Below, one piece after another: positions 32,247-46,287 of a stretch of 64,000 bases of DNA (position 1 is the stretch's first letter; each line of letters begins with the position of its first letter). The DNA is from Neocallimastix lanati (nom. inval.) (taxonomy: Eukaryota; Neocallimastigomycota; Neocallimastigomycetes; Neocallimastigales; Neocallimastigaceae): the NCBI GenBank assembly GCA_016946835.1, contig JACVTC010000020.1:1615001-1679000 (forward strand), written 5' to 3'. The translations under genes were made by a program, and so were the position numbers. The notes beneath the pieces are model-generated. The model worked only from the letters and a program-made list of their open reading frames with translations, was not told where the DNA came from and ran no database searches.

Positions 32247-32613
32247 TTAATTTGTCGATCTTTTAGATTGATGATGAAATGATATTCCGTTGAATCTACC
32301 GTTGCCAAGAGCGTCGACGTAGAAATGATAAGGCATAGATTTTCACCTCCCGGTGAAATGACAGATACAGATTCGGTTGATAACACTAATACTGAAATTA
32401 TTACTCGCAATAATGGACGGGGGTGTTATCATCGATGAATGGGAAAAGATAGAAACTTTTGCTTCTAACGCACTTTTATAATTATATAATTATATAATTA
32501 TATAATATATTATATATAATATATAATATATAATATTTTATTTCATGTATTTTATTTTTTTATTTTTCATTTAAATCATGTAAATTTATTAATATAAATT
32601 AAGTAAAGTTTTC
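32247..32613 (+). mobile_element. LINE B3, 3'-end fragment fused to D2
   Basis: Matches B1 from about 22972 to the 3' UTR (TTTGTCGATCTTTTAG, CCAAGAGCGTCGACGTAG, ATGATAAGGCAT). It has small insertions and no poly(A). The junction falls inside an ATTTTATTTTAA tract of the D 3' UTR, where short homology could have guided a switch. Confidence 0.82.
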
Positions 32614-33190
32614 TAAATATACACCATACTTATGTTTATATTTCTTAGTTTTTAATATTTTAGTATTTATTAGTTTAATTTTTAATTAATTTCTAATTTA
32701 TAGTTCATAATAGAAAAAATTTCTCACTGGTGTTCTAGCTGTTACGAAGCATCTATTGACAGCACAAGGTTGCTTTTTATCCGTATACTTTCATGGACCA
32801 ATGCTAAAATGAAGGAATTTATTCATTCTAGATGAAAGAAATTTAAGGATAATATTTTTCAATAAAAAGAATTACTAAATTCACTGATTGTTTCTTCAAA
32901 AGTTTACACTCCAAATTTCAACCACGTAAAATTTGAAAAAATATATGAATAAGTAATATCAGGAGTTAAAAATGGTATAAATAGCAATCATGAACTCAAT
33001 GCTCCCAATATTCCTAATCTTAATTCTCAAAATCCAATTTCATATTCTTACATAGGAAAGTTTTCTTTCTGTCTTAGTTTGAATACCAATGGATGGAGTT
33101 TTGTGAAAAGAGATAGTATTGAGTACTTCAAAACGATTTTATTATTCTCCATATATTTTTATTTAAAATTTGTATTTATTATATAATTAA
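32614..33190 (+). other. Interspersed region with LINE endonuclease remnant
   Basis: Mostly unassigned DNA. At 33061-33140 one frame reads FSFCLSLNTNGWSFVKRDSIEYFK, matching the start of the D-type endonuclease domain (CVSWNTNGW). The upstream part (about 32890-33060) may be its leader. The frame ends soon after and no further LINE sequence follows. Confidence 0.65.
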
Positions 33191-34735
33191 TTATACCGTA
33201 TATATTTTTATAATAAACTTATATTAATAATAAAATAATAAAATAATATTATGTCTTATATAAAATAAATATTAATTTTAACTTATTTTAAAAATATTAA
33301 TAATAAAATTATTTACAATAATATTTAAAATAATAAATGTTATATCTTTTTATATTCGTTATAAAATATTTTATATATTAATAATAGTATAATAAAAGTA
33401 GTTTAAATAATTCTTATCATCTAAAGTTCAATCGTTAATTTCTGTTAATTTCACATATTTTAGTGTATTTTGTATCATCCATTGATACAGAACATTTAAA
33501 ATATTCCCTATCGAGTTACTTATTTAGTTGGTCGTTTTTCTAAGGAATTATGACACAATAATATATTCTAATAAATTATATGAAAATAATTTAGAATAAT
33601 AATGTTTTATAATAAAATTTTATTCTTTATTTATTATTATTATTTTATTATTATATATAAAAATATTTATTATTATGTTAAAATAATTATTTAGTATCAT
33701 ATTTACATTAAACATATCTCTTAAACTATTAATTTCCTAATAACTTTATCTAAAAATATAATTTCATAATTAAATAACATATAACTATTAGTATTTAAAA
33801 ATATATTTCCTAAATAAAATATAATTATCAATATTTATAATAAAATTCCTAAAACTATATAATTCTCAAAATAATAGTTAAAATATAAAATAAAACTTAT
33901 TAATAATAATGATGAATTAATTTATTATAATAATAATAGAATCATTAATAATATAATTTATCTATTTTAATTATGATAAAAGAATTAACCGTACTTTTAA
34001 AAATAATTATTTAAATAACTAAATATATAAATTATTTTAATTATTATAACTAATAATATTTTTATACATTATTTCTAACCTAAATTTTTTACCTAAATCT
34101 TATTTTTATGGTGGTACCGTATCATCCATTAATACGTGATATTTATTAAACATCAATATCAATATTTATTTTGTTTTATAAGGACGAAAACATTATGGAA
34201 TAATTGACAAAATAATGTATTCTTTATTATTTAGAATAATATACACAATAATAATATTCACACTTTAATATTAAGTTTATTTACTTTTTTTATTTATTAT
34301 CATTCATCAATAAAAATACATTAATATAAAATATATATTAAATAGTTAAAATATAATAAATCATTCAATAAAATATAATTAATTACTAAAGTCTCTCAAA
34401 TTATTAATGTAAACTAAATATAAAACTACATTAAACTATACTAATAAACATGCTTATGAATTGAATTATTAATAAAACTAAATTAATATTAATAAAAGAA
34501 CCGTTCTTTTAATTATTATTATATACTAAGTATATATATTAATACTAAATTATTATTAACCAATAATATTTTCATTAAATGATTTCAAACCTAACTTTCA
34601 CTAAATTATGGTATTTATAGTGTACCGTATCATTCATGATGTATGAACACTTGTATTTTCTAATCAATAATTTAATCTTATTAACTAAATAATTATTAAT
34701 ATATTTAACTTAAAAGGAAACAATAAAAAAAAAAA
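33191..34735. repeat. Degenerate large repeats with GTATCAT core
   Basis: A core with the pattern GTATCATYCAT followed by an inverted partner (such as TGATAC or ATACG) occurs near 33473, 34122 and 34628. The first two cores are followed about 70 bp later by related blocks (AATTATGACACAATAATATA and AATAATTGACAAAATAATGT). This suggests two to three old copies of a unit of about 500-650 bp. No coding content is seen. Confidence 0.5.
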
Positions 34736-35296
34736 AAAAAAACAAATAATATTTTCTTTTAATCTCTTTTTTATTTAATTATTATTTTTAAATTAAGAAT
34801 TATTGTTTTTGTAAAATATAAATTTATTCCCTTTTTATAAAAGAAAGAAAATTGTCTTCCCTTTATATTACATGAATTTTTAATTATTAGTTACTATCTT
34901 ATTATTATTATTAATATTGATTATTATTATTATTATTGATTAATTATCATTTAATTCTAATATTATTATAATTTATTATTCTAATTATTACATTTTATTT
35001 ATTCATCTATTATTTTAATATTGTTATTTTTATTATCAATTATTCTATTATTGTTTGTTTCATTTATACTAATATTTTAAATTAAAAATAAATTTATAAT
35101 TTTTTATACAGAAAGTTTTAATAATATATTATATTTCTGTATTTAACTGTTATATTATTTTATTTATTATTTATTATTTTACTATTCTATTTGATTTTTA
35201 TATCTAAATTGTACAGAAAGAAATATTTCGGTATTTGCCAGGATTTTATTTTGAGTCCAATGTAGGGAAAAGGAAATAATGTTGGCTGAGTAGTAT
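34736..35296. other. AT-rich flank of LINE B4
   Basis: No gene seen. A less AT-rich piece at 35210-35296 (CAGGATTTTATTTTGAGTCC and neighbours) directly precedes the poly(T) of the minus-strand LINE and is its genomic target side. Confidence 0.55.
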
Positions 35297-37524
35297 TTTT
35301 TTTTTTTTTTAGACTTAAAGAAAATTTTATTTAATTTATAATAATAATAAAATTACATGATTTAAATGAAAAATAAAAAAATAAAATACATGAAATAAAA
35401 TATTATATATTATAAAATAATAAAAGTGCGTTAGAAGCAATAGCCTCTAACTTTTCCCATTCATCGATGATAAAACCACGTCCGTTATTGCGAGTAATAA
35501 CTTCAGTATTAGTGTTATCAATCGAATCTGTATCAAATCATCTAGAAAAGGTAAAGATTTATTTCTGTAATTTTCCAATTCTTTACAGGCAAAGATCCAG
35601 TGAGAAAAGCTAGGTACACTAACACCACAACAAGGGCAACATTTAGGGCAATCTTCTGAGACGATTTTTCTTTTAATGGAAATATTAATGTCAAATTTAA
35701 AACCACACCTAATTCTAGAAATCCAAAAGAATCCCAACTGAAACTTAGGATATTGAAATGTTAAGTTTCTGATTTCTGAAATAAATCCAAAATCATTCTC
35801 CTTGTAAATTATTGCTTTTTGGCTTTTGAGGGTTTGAAGACATCTCTTTCTCAATAAAACTTTTTTATTTCACTTGTTTTTTTACCATTTAATTTCTTAT
35901 CCAAAGTCCTTGATTCTTTAGTCCATGAGTAATGTGACATAGTAGGAATATTATTAGTGAGATGATTAATAATACATGATGAATTTTTCCATTTTCTAAA
36001 GCATCGTAATTGAGATATAGCACAGACAGCTGAAAGAGGAGGTATTCTCAATTCACGAGTAATATTATAGAGACTAACAGAAGAATTGCGAGATTTAAAT
36101 CCATAACTCCAATAAAGTCCTCTATTAATAATTTTTTGAGCTTTAGAACATCTGCTCTTATTTGAACCAAAGAGAGGAACATAATATATAACAAGATTAA
36201 GAATAAACGAAATTAAAACATATTTCTTCAATGGGAGAGGAATAGATTTATTAATAAGAAATCGAAAGTACAAATTTAACTTGACATTTAAATTACTGTT
36301 TAATTTGGATTGTATAGGTTTCAATGATAAAGATTCATCAAAAGGAATACCAAAATAAGTATAGTTGTCAGTTATAGTTGTCAGTTTTAGGTAATTTGTT
36401 ACTACCAATAAAGAAAGATGGTTCTTCGTAATTTATGGGTTTAACAAAGTAAATCGGTTTTACAACAAGAGTAGAACACTTAATAATTCCGAAAGTCATT
36501 TCATTTTTAATAGCTCATTCATGAACTTTATTCAAAATTTTCTTAAGAGCTTGTTTAGATGGAGCAACTAAAACAATATCATCTGCAAAAAGTCCACCAC
36601 AACAATATTGATATTATAAATATATACCATACTTATCACAATTATCCAGTACATCATTAATGAACAAATTGAATACAATAGGAGATAGAGAGCATCCTTG
36701 TCTAACACCCCGATTAATCGAAAATTCTTCTGAGAGATTACCATTAAAAAAAGCACGAGCTTTAGAGGATAAATAAAGATTCTTTAAAAACAGATGACAT
36801 TTACCCCTAATTCCTAAGTTATATAATTTGGTCAAAATATTAAAGATAGGTACAGAATCATAGGCTTTTTTAAGGTCGAGAAAAGCAAGATAAGTAAAAT
36901 TTCCTTGAAATTTTCTTCTTTAACATATTTCTCTAATTGAAATATATGAACTTATGCATTCTTCTTTATTTCTAAATCCAAATTGTTCAGGTCTAAGGAA
37001 TTTATGTTCTAAGGCATTTTTAGCAATTCTATTAGTAACAATCTTTGAAATAATTTTTAAACCAACATTAATAAAAGAAATACCATGATAATTATTACAA
37101 TCCGAAAGATCTCCTTTTTTTGGAATTGATATTATAGAAGCCGAATTCCACTCTTCAGGGAAATCACCATCCCAGATTTTGTTAAATAATGAAAGTAAAC
37201 ATTTAGCACACATAGAGTAGTGATCATCTGAAGAATCATCTTGATTATCGGATAAATCAGATTTACTAAAGAAGGCTTTAAAAAATTCAATCGGAATACC
37301 ATCGGGTCCAGGAGCTTTATTATTTTTCATATCAAAACACAGTGTTTTGAATTTCTTCCATAGTAATAGGATCATTAATATCCCAAGTAGGATTATTATT
37401 AGGATTAATTCCAAATAAATTTACCCAGTATTCATTATCCAGACTATGTTCAGTAACATCAAAAGCTAGTTCACTATAATGTTTAGCAAATCGATTCAAT
37501 ATTCAATTGATCCGAATGAGACAT
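35297..37524 (-). mobile_element. LINE B4, minus-strand truncated copy
   Basis: Family B in reverse orientation. The poly(T) at 35298-35314 is the tail, then the B 3' UTR, the ORF C-terminus, and sequence up to about 37524, equal to about B1 20750. Compared with B1, about 0.35 kb is deleted at about 35537, between the LDDL block and the DTDSID block, removing LLGG, GIAEFL and TKSVDV. The 5' side ends in a GATCCGAATGAG stretch. Confidence 0.88.
35447..37414 (-). pseudogene. LINE B4 RT ORF, broken
   Basis: Pieces in order on the minus strand: 37414-36920 (KAPGPDG to FGFRNKEEC), 36835-36614 (RT middle, RGVRQGCSLSPIVFNLF), 36408-35851 (YFGIPF to SRTLDKKL), 35854-35447 (Cys/His block CPKCCPCCG..HWIFAC). 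FADD-coding DNA is still present near 36585-36600. It carries the same one-base insertion as B2 near 37333-37345, plus further frameshifts and stops. Confidence 0.88.
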
Positions 37525-38748
37525 TAAGTAGTAAAGATACTAAAATATTTATTATTGGACTTTAATAATAGTTATGAATTTAATAAAATATTAATAGCTA
37601 TTATAAGAGTATTAATAAGAAAATTAATAAAGTTTTTATTATAAAAAAATATTAATAAAGTATTTATTATAAAATGTTATAAATAAATATTTATTATATA
37701 ATATTAATAAAAACATAAAGTATATTATTATAAAGTTCTAGAATTTATAAATAAAAGATTTAAAAAAAAAAAAATTATTTAAAATATTAATAAAAGAATA
37801 TTTATTACAAAATATATTAATAAAATATATTAATAAAATTTATTATAATAAAATATATTATAAAGTTAATAAATTTTATTATAAGAATATTTATTATAAA
37901 TTAATAAAAATATATTAATAAAGATTTATTATAAGAATATTTATTATAACTCATCCAATAATACAAATTAAACGATAGTAACCTTTTTATTTTCTTATGT
38001 TCTTAATTTAGTACTATAATTAAAAAATTTTTGAAAATTTTGAATATTTACAAAAAAAAAAAAAAAAAAAAAAAAAAAATTCATATAATAAATAAAAAAT
38101 ATATATGAAGAAAAAAATAACTAAAATAAAATAAAAGAAAAAAAAAAAAAAAATGAAGATAGTGAAGTCAGTCATAATTCACTACTCTCCTAATTTTAAC
38201 TCTTTTCTAATGTATAGATTCTATTAATTCCAAATTATTATTTTTTTTTCTTGAAATATTAAATAAGAGTAATGGTTTCTTATAGAAAAGAACAGAAAGC
38301 ATGATAAATGTTGTTATATTATTAATAGTATCAGATTCAATGAACTTCTTGTAAAATTAGCCAGAAGTGGAATTTTAATAGAATGGAACTCAGTGACTAG
38401 TAAGAATGAACATCTACACGATAAAAAAAAAAAAAAAAAAAGATTATTTTCATCAACTAAAGATTACTTTAATCAATTCCGATTAATCTATTAAAGATCT
38501 TAATAACATATATCCATCATATAAAATTTACTTTATATTGATACATTCACTAATATGAAGTGCTTTAACATCATTTTGATATAATTAATTAATAGAATTC
38601 TTTTAAATGTAAAGTTTGTTCCTTACAACCATGAATTAAAACTTTTTATTCAAAATTATTTTAAATTAAAAAGTATTAATAACTATTGAATTTCTATATA
38701 AAGATTATTAAAATATTTTTTATCTAATTCATTTCCAATCTATCATAT

Positions 38749-38783
<35 letters not shown>

Positions 38784-39119
38784 AAGCAACTTATTGTAAA
38801 ATTTTAAAATAAATTGCAATCACCTTATTTGATAATTATATAATAGTATTGTTAATGGACTTTCCATCACAAAGACCCTCAAGATCAATAAAATAAACCT
38901 TACATTTAATTGATATATTTTCTGTATGACTTATATATTTTGATGGTATTAACATTTCTGTTTCTCTTTTTGGTTTATTAGTTTTCATTAAATCAATTTT
39001 CTGTCTTTTTTTTTTTTTTTTGAATTTTAATATATTTATTAAAATATAACAAGAACAAAAATAAATTATTTTTATTATATGAATTCTTTTAATAGAAGAA
39101 TAATTTTTATATATAATAT

Positions 39120-39162
<43 letters not shown>

Positions 39163-39524
39163 ATATTTTATTTCTTTATCATTTTATTTAACAGAATTTT
39201 CACTCACTACAGATTTAAAATTAGTCATAATCATATTCTTTTATACATTTTATAAAATTGATTCACGTAGTGTATATTAGTCATATGAACCACATTATTT
39301 GTTTCTTTGATATATATAAATTAAATTGTATATTTAATATTTATTATTTCCCAATGAAAGTTAAGAGCTGAATATATTTGTTTAGTTTTTTTCTGCTGTC
39401 AAGCTAATTAGGAATATAAACCTATTTGGGATTAACTAAAAGAAAAATTTGCTATTGAAAGTCTACACTATAACAAGTTCCATTGTTGATTAAGCATAAA
39501 TCATCTGACAATGAATTACATTTA

Positions 39525-39557
<33 letters not shown>

Positions 39558-42473
39558 CATGGATTCAAAAGTTCAGAATTTATTATTTCCCAATGAAAGC
39601 TAAGAACTAAATATAAACATTATTATTAGTTTTATCATATATCATATAATGAAATAATTGCTAATAAAAGAGTAATTAAAATAAGTTAAAATATAAATTA
39701 TTAAATATTTTTAATTTTCCTTTTTAAAAAAATATACAAATATATATATTGATAGAAATTATAGGTAAAAAATATCTAATCATCTTAAAAATCGAAATTT
39801 AATATATATAACATAGTAAAATTGTTATTAAATTAAAATACTATTTAATACATAGAATACTAAATTTATGAATTTTATTTGAATATTAAAATTTTAATTT
39901 AAGATAGTAATCTTTATTTTAATATAGATTTAATTTAATATATATATATTTTTTTCTTAATTTAATTTACTTATATTTTTTTATATTTTTATTTTTTAAT
40001 AATTTTACTTTTATTATGAAATTGGAGTTCTTCAATTGTATTTAATGTTTAAAATAAAGTATACTGTAACAACAATTCAAAAATTCAAAAATATTTATTA
40101 ATACTATTTTATATTTTTAAGTTTAATATTAATATTAATTATGATAATACTTTTCAAGGTAAAAAAGTCTCATTCAAGAGAAGTTTCAAAATTCAGAACA
40201 ATTGTATTTTTTGAAATGAAATAGTAATACATATTTAATATCAACTAATGTAAATATTAATATGACAAATATAAAATTATTTAATATATTAAAAAAATTG
40301 ATAGTTTAATAATATTATATATATAATTACATATAATAAAGTATAATAGACTTTTTCAAAATTAAATTTCTTTTTCCCTTGAGAAAAAAAGTTAAAATTA
40401 TATAGAATATTCAGTTTTTAATCTCACATGAAAAATATATATATAATATATCAATATGTATTATAATATATTATAATATATATTATTAGAATATAAAAAT
40501 ATATAAAAATGGAAATGAACCGTTAAATAAAAATAACATTTTAATTTTTTATTTATTTATTTTAATTAAAAGATAAATACTAAAATATATTAAAAATAAA
40601 AAAAATACAAATGATAAAAATTTAATTATTATGAAAAAGGTTTTAAAAAAACTAAAAAAAAGAACTTTATTTATAATTATTTTAAAATTGAAAATAACAC
40701 TAATAATTATAATTATAATATATAATATATAATAGAAATTTTAAATTGAATAGTTGTATTATTTAAATTATTAAAAAAAAAGTATAATAAATAGTAAATT
40801 AATTGGATAATTAATAATGATAAATAATGATAAATATTCAATTATATACAAAAAAAAAAAGAAAAAAAAATCATTAGCTTTAATTAAAATTTTCATATAA
40901 TATAGTTTGTTTATTTTTTATCTAAAAATTAATTAAATCAACTTAATACCTAAAAAGCTCAAACGAAAAAAATTTTAACCGCACATGTGTAACATGAGAT
41001 AATTTATGATAACAGTTATAAATATATTAATAAATAATTAAAAGTATAAAAAATTTTAATTATAAAGAATTGTTATTATATTTTTATTTTTTTTTTTATT
41101 TTACCATTTTATAATAAAAACAATAGAAAATACATAATTTTAATTCTTTTACTATTATTATTTAATTAAAAAAGAAATATTTTTTATTTATCATCATGAA
41201 AATGTTTTATAATGCTTATATAATGTGGGACATAATTTACTTTTTAATAACTAATCCAATGATAGCTAATTTAAATTTTAAATTAACGAATTTACAAACT
41301 TTAATCTTAAACATATTTCAATTAAACCTTTGAAAATAGGTATACTTGCTGGGAAATTTTGTAACCTTAACCAATGATAATAATTACAGGAATAAACAGT
41401 TATACTTTTGCTATCTTTAGCTATTAATTCTGTTATATATTTGAAAAATCATAAAACGTTTTTTTAAAAAAAATAACCCATTTGTTAATTATGAATAGCA
41501 TGTCATTTAATAATAATAAATAATAATAAAATTTTAATAACTTTAATAATTTTTTAAATAGTTTTAAAATAGTTTTTATAATTATATTTTTATAATATTT
41601 TATTACAATATCATCTTTATTATTTAAGAATAAGTACTTTTTATTTTTTTAATTTTTATATAATTGTTAATATTATATAATAAAATATATTAATTATAAT
41701 ACAGTTTAATATAGAATAATAATTATATTTATAAATTTAATATATTTAATATAATATAATAGTTAAAATTTTATTAATAAGGTGAATTAACATATATTTT
41801 TAATAATTAAATTATTTATTATTCACTTATCATTTATTTATTTTATTTATTATTTATTATTTATTTATTATTTATTAATTTATTTATTACTTATTATTTA
41901 TTAATTAATTATTTATTTATTATTTATTTACTTATTTACTTATTTATTATTTATTTTTTTTATTAGTTATTAATTTATTTATTTATTTTAAATTATAATT
42001 TCTTATTTCCTATTATTATTCAATCTTTTTAAAATTTTTATTTTATTTTATTATTTATTGTTTTATATATTAAATTCTAATATCCACTTTAATATTAAAT
42101 AAAACTTTAATAAATAACATTTAATATATAATAATAGTATATAATATTAATATTTTAGTACAATATATTACAAATAAAAAAATAAAACAATAGAAAGTTA
42201 TTTTACAAAAAAAAAAAAAAAAAAAAAATAATATAAATAAAAGGTTAAAGTTCAATTTTTTTTTTATAATTTTTTTATTTTCAATATTAAAGTTATATTA
42301 TTAATTGTTTGTATATAGTATTTTAAAATTTGTAAATTGCTTTATAATATTTTTTTTAGATTGTAAATCTGATTTCGAAATTTGATAATATACTGATTAT
42401 ATCTATAGAAATAGGTTAAATATATTGTGGAAAATATATAAAATATATTTGAAAAATTTAAATAATAAACAAA
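37525..42473. other. AT-rich gene-free DNA
   Basis: Nearly 5 kb without a supportable gene. It holds long homopolymers (T run near 38751-38783, A run near 39124-39161), an (AAT)n tract at 39526-39557, TTAT/TTTA microsatellite-like DNA at about 41810-41960, and a direct repeat. The last 100 bases are the 5' flank of the GH74 gene. Confidence 0.7.
39340..39620 (+). repeat. Direct repeat pair, about 40 bp
   Basis: TATTATTTCCCAATGAAAG followed by TTAAGAGCTGAATATA near 39340 recurs near 39584 with few changes (CTAAGAACTAAATATA). The two are about 240 bp apart. Nature unknown. Confidence 0.6.
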
Positions 42474-45400
42474 ATGAAAACATTAGCTTTAACTCTTATA
42501 GGGTTAATTTTATTATGCATTCCAGCATGTTTTTCTGTTGAATATAACTGGTATAACACTAAAGTATGGAAAAGAAAATTAAAATATGGATAAAATGATT
42601 AATTAAAATAATAATTAAAATAATCATTTAAATTATAAATAAATAAATAATACTATTATTTTAAATGTTAAAAATATATCATTTTTATTAATATAATTAT
42701 TTATATTATTAATAATTAATAATATATAGATTGGTGGTGGTGGTTTCGTCACCAATTTAATTTACAATCCAGGAGGTAAGAAAAAAATTAGCAAATCTAA
42801 CAATATAAATATAAATATTGAAATATTAAATTAGTTAATGCTTTTTAAAATAATACATCATATATGCATATAAATAAAATAATTTATTAATTGAATATTA
42901 TTAATAATAATAAAATTTTGTATTATTTATATGATTAATATATATGATGAAATAATAAATTAAAATATCAATAAAATTTTAAATATTGATACATATTTCA
43001 ATAATAATGATTTTAATGGCGGTATAATAATAAAAAAAATAAATATATTAAATGAATATTAAAAAAAAATAGAGGAAGGATTATTATATTTAAGAACTGA
43101 TATGGGTGGTTCTTACCGTTATGATCAAACAAACAAATCATGGATTCCAATTCAAGATGTTTTTGGTGGTAGTGAATGGTGGTTATTCGGTTGTGAAAGT
43201 TTAGGTGTTGATACTAAAGAACCAAATCGTGTATATATTGCAGCTGGTACTTACATGAGTTATGGTGAAAATGGTGCAATTATTAGTTCAGATGATTATG
43301 GTAAGACTTGGAAACATCGTTGGGATGCCCCATTCCACTTTGGTGCTAATGATGATGGTCGTGGTCGTGGTGAAAGACTTGCTGTCAACCCAGTTGATAA
43401 TAACATCATTTTCTTCGGTACAAGAAAGAATGGTTTATACAAGTCTACTAACTATGGTGAATCCTTCGAACCAGTTAAAGGTTTTCCAGCTGACCATGAT
43501 ATACCATTTATTCTTTTCGTTCCAGGTTCTAAGGGTAAAACTGTAATTGTTGCTACAGATGATACTAAGGCTCCATTATACATCAGTAAGGATGGAGGTT
43601 CCTCCTTTGATAAAATTAGTGGTCAACCAAATATTGGTTACTTCCCACAACATGGTGCTTTCAGTGCTGATGGTAAATACTTATACGTTACTTATGCTAA
43701 TTCTATTGGTCCAAATGGAGCTACTCAAGGTGATGTTTACCGTATTAGTCTTCCAGATTTCACTTTTAAGGAAATTACTCCAGTTCACGGTTCATACGAA
43801 ACTCAGCAATTTGGTTACACTGGTGTTCAAACCAGTGGTACTAACGCAGGAGTTGTTATTGTTTCAACCTTAAACTTATGGTGGCCAAGTGATGAAGTTT
43901 ACATGAGTACTGATTATGGTGAGACTTGGTCAGAAGGTGTTGCTAGTCATGCTGAATTAGATATTAGTGAATACCCATGGCTTGATTTCGGTAAGGAAGA
44001 TAACTTAAAGTTCGGTTGGTGGATTGCTGCCTTAGCTATGGATCCATTCAATGATGATAATGTTTCCTACGGTACTGGTGCTACTGTTTACACTACAACC
44101 GAATTCACTAAAGCTATGAAGAATGAATCAACTCACTGGGCTCCAAATGTTGTCGGTTTTGAAGAAACAGCCATTAATGATATTGAAGCTCCACCATCTG
44201 GTCCAGGAATTCCAAAACTTTTGACTGCTTTAGGTGATCTTGGTGGTTTTACTCAAGATGATATTAATGAAGCCGTAGAAATGTGGGTCAATCCAACTTA
44301 CACCACTGGTAACTCTGTTGAATATGCTGTCTCTAACCCTAAGATTGTTGTCTCTTGTGGTACTGATAATGCTGCTTACTCTACTGATGGTGGTTACACC
44401 TGGACTCCAATGAAGACTTTACCATATGAAAAGGCTACTGGTGGTCATATTACTATTTCTGGTGACGGTAAGGTTGTTACCTGGATTCCAAATCAATCTC
44501 AAATTCCATACTACACTACTGATAATGGTGCCACCTGGACTGCTGTTGATACTTGTAAGAATTGTAACCAAGTTCGTCCAGATGGTAAGAATCCAAAATT
44601 AATGTACGGTTTCGATTACCAAACCTTATACATTAGTGAAGATGGTGGTAAGACTTATACTAAGCAAGGAGGAAATATGGGAGCTGGTCAATTAATGTCA
44701 CCATACAATGTAGAAGGTCACTTATGGTTAGCTTGTACCTACTGGGGAGGTGTTCAATTCTCATCTGATATGGGTAAGACCTTTAAGGAAGTTGATCCAA
44801 AATTCAAATCTGCTGATTCTGTTGGTTTTGGTAAGGCTGCTCCAGGATCTGATGCTCCATACACTGTTTATATTGTTGGTAAATATGATGATTACTATGG
44901 TGTCTACCGTTCCACTGATCTTGGTAGCACATGGGAATTACTTAATGATGATTCTCATCAATGGGGTGTTTACAATAGTAAGGTTATTGGTGATCCAGAT
45001 ATTTTCGGTCGTGTTTACATTGCTACCAACGGTAGAGGTGTTGTTGTTGGTGATGATACTAGTGTTGTTAGTGATGGAGGCCATAGTTCTGGAAGTAAAA
45101 GTAGTAGTAACAATAGTAAGAAAAACAATAACTCTAAGTCTAAAATTCCAACTAATACTCCATCTTCAAGTAAATGTTTCTCAGAACCAGATTTCCCATG
45201 TTGTACTTCCACTACAGAAGTTGTTGAAGTCGATGAAAATGGAGAATGGGGAATTGAAAATGGAAACTGGTGTGGTATTAGATCTGTATCAAACTCTTCA
45301 GCTAAAGGAGCTGATGAATGTTTTTCTAATGGTTTAGGTTATCCATGTTGTAACTCTTGTGATATTATTTACATTGATGAAAGTGGTAACTGGGGTGTTG

Positions 45401-45703
45401 AAAATGGAGATTGGTGTGGTATTAAGGATACTTGTGATCCATCTTCTGCTACTGTTAGATGTCCAGGTGAAAATTTAGGGTAAGTAGTATAAAAAAATTA
45501 TTAAAAATATTATTATTATTATTATTAAATACTAATAATAATTTTTTTTTATATATTATTAATGATAATATTTATAATAATTAAATAAAAAAAAAAATAG
45601 TTATAATTGTTGTAGTTCTTGTATAGAACCATATGAAGAAGATGAAAATGGAAAATGGGCTGTTGTAGATGAAAGCTGGTGTTCTCTTCCATATTATTGT
45701 TAA
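42474..45703 (+). CDS. GH74 xyloglucanase with three fungal dockerins
   Basis: Four exons by GT..AG and phase: 42474-42563, 42730-42775, 43073-45479, 45601-45703; about 881 residues. Residues 1-22 are a signal peptide. GH74 spans about 25-705: it opens WYNTK-IGGGGFV, then NPGEEGLLYLRTDMGGSYR, whose Asp (D55) matches the conserved catalytic Asp of the RTDxGGxYRW motif. Asp-box (BNR) repeats of the seven-bladed propellers are plentiful: SSDDYGKTW, STDYGETW, STDGGYTW, TTDNGATW, SEDGGKTY, SSDMGKTF, STDLGSTW. GH74 enzymes cut the beta-1,4-glucan backbone of xyloglucan. A Ser/Asn/Lys linker (about 708-745) leads to three CBM10-like dockerins starting at C747, C795 and C842, each with a CC pair, a W-rich GxW and a WCG/WCS turn. 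The third is split by the last intron. The dockerins would bind scaffoldin in the secreted fungal cellulosome. Confidence 0.96.
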
Positions 45704-46256
45704 GAGAAAATTTCCTCTAAATTGGAAATAAAATAATAAAATTTAGAAAATTTATCATTACTTTTTAAATAGTCATAATAATTATTATTATTTTTTTATT
45801 ATTATTTTTTTTATAATTATTAAAATATTTATTTTTATTTATTGAGATAATATTAATATTTATATAATATTTATTATATTATTGAAATAGGTAATATCTA
45901 ATCTCAATAATAAATACTAGTAAAATATATATTTTATAAATATAATAAAAATATTTATATTTTATATAAGATAATTATAAAATATTTTAAAAATTTTAAA
46001 TGTAATAATTTATTTTTTAATATATATTCAATAATTAGAAGATATAATGATAATATAATGTATATAAATAAACAAAGATTATTTTTTTTAAAAAAAAAAA
46101 TAATAAATAAATATCTTTTTTAACATTTTAATTAAAATGAACTATATATATATATATAATCATTTTATTATTTGAAATACGAATTTATATATAAAGATAA
46201 TAATAATTTTAATAAATCTATGTTTTTTATTTTTTTCTTATTATATTATTTTATTA

Positions 46257-46287
<31 letters not shown>

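Noticed and set aside
35289-37533. AGTAGTA on both sides of LINE B4 as a target-site duplication
   Set aside because: Seven A/G/T bases near 35289 and 37527 can match by chance, and the 5' end of the copy is not sharply defined.
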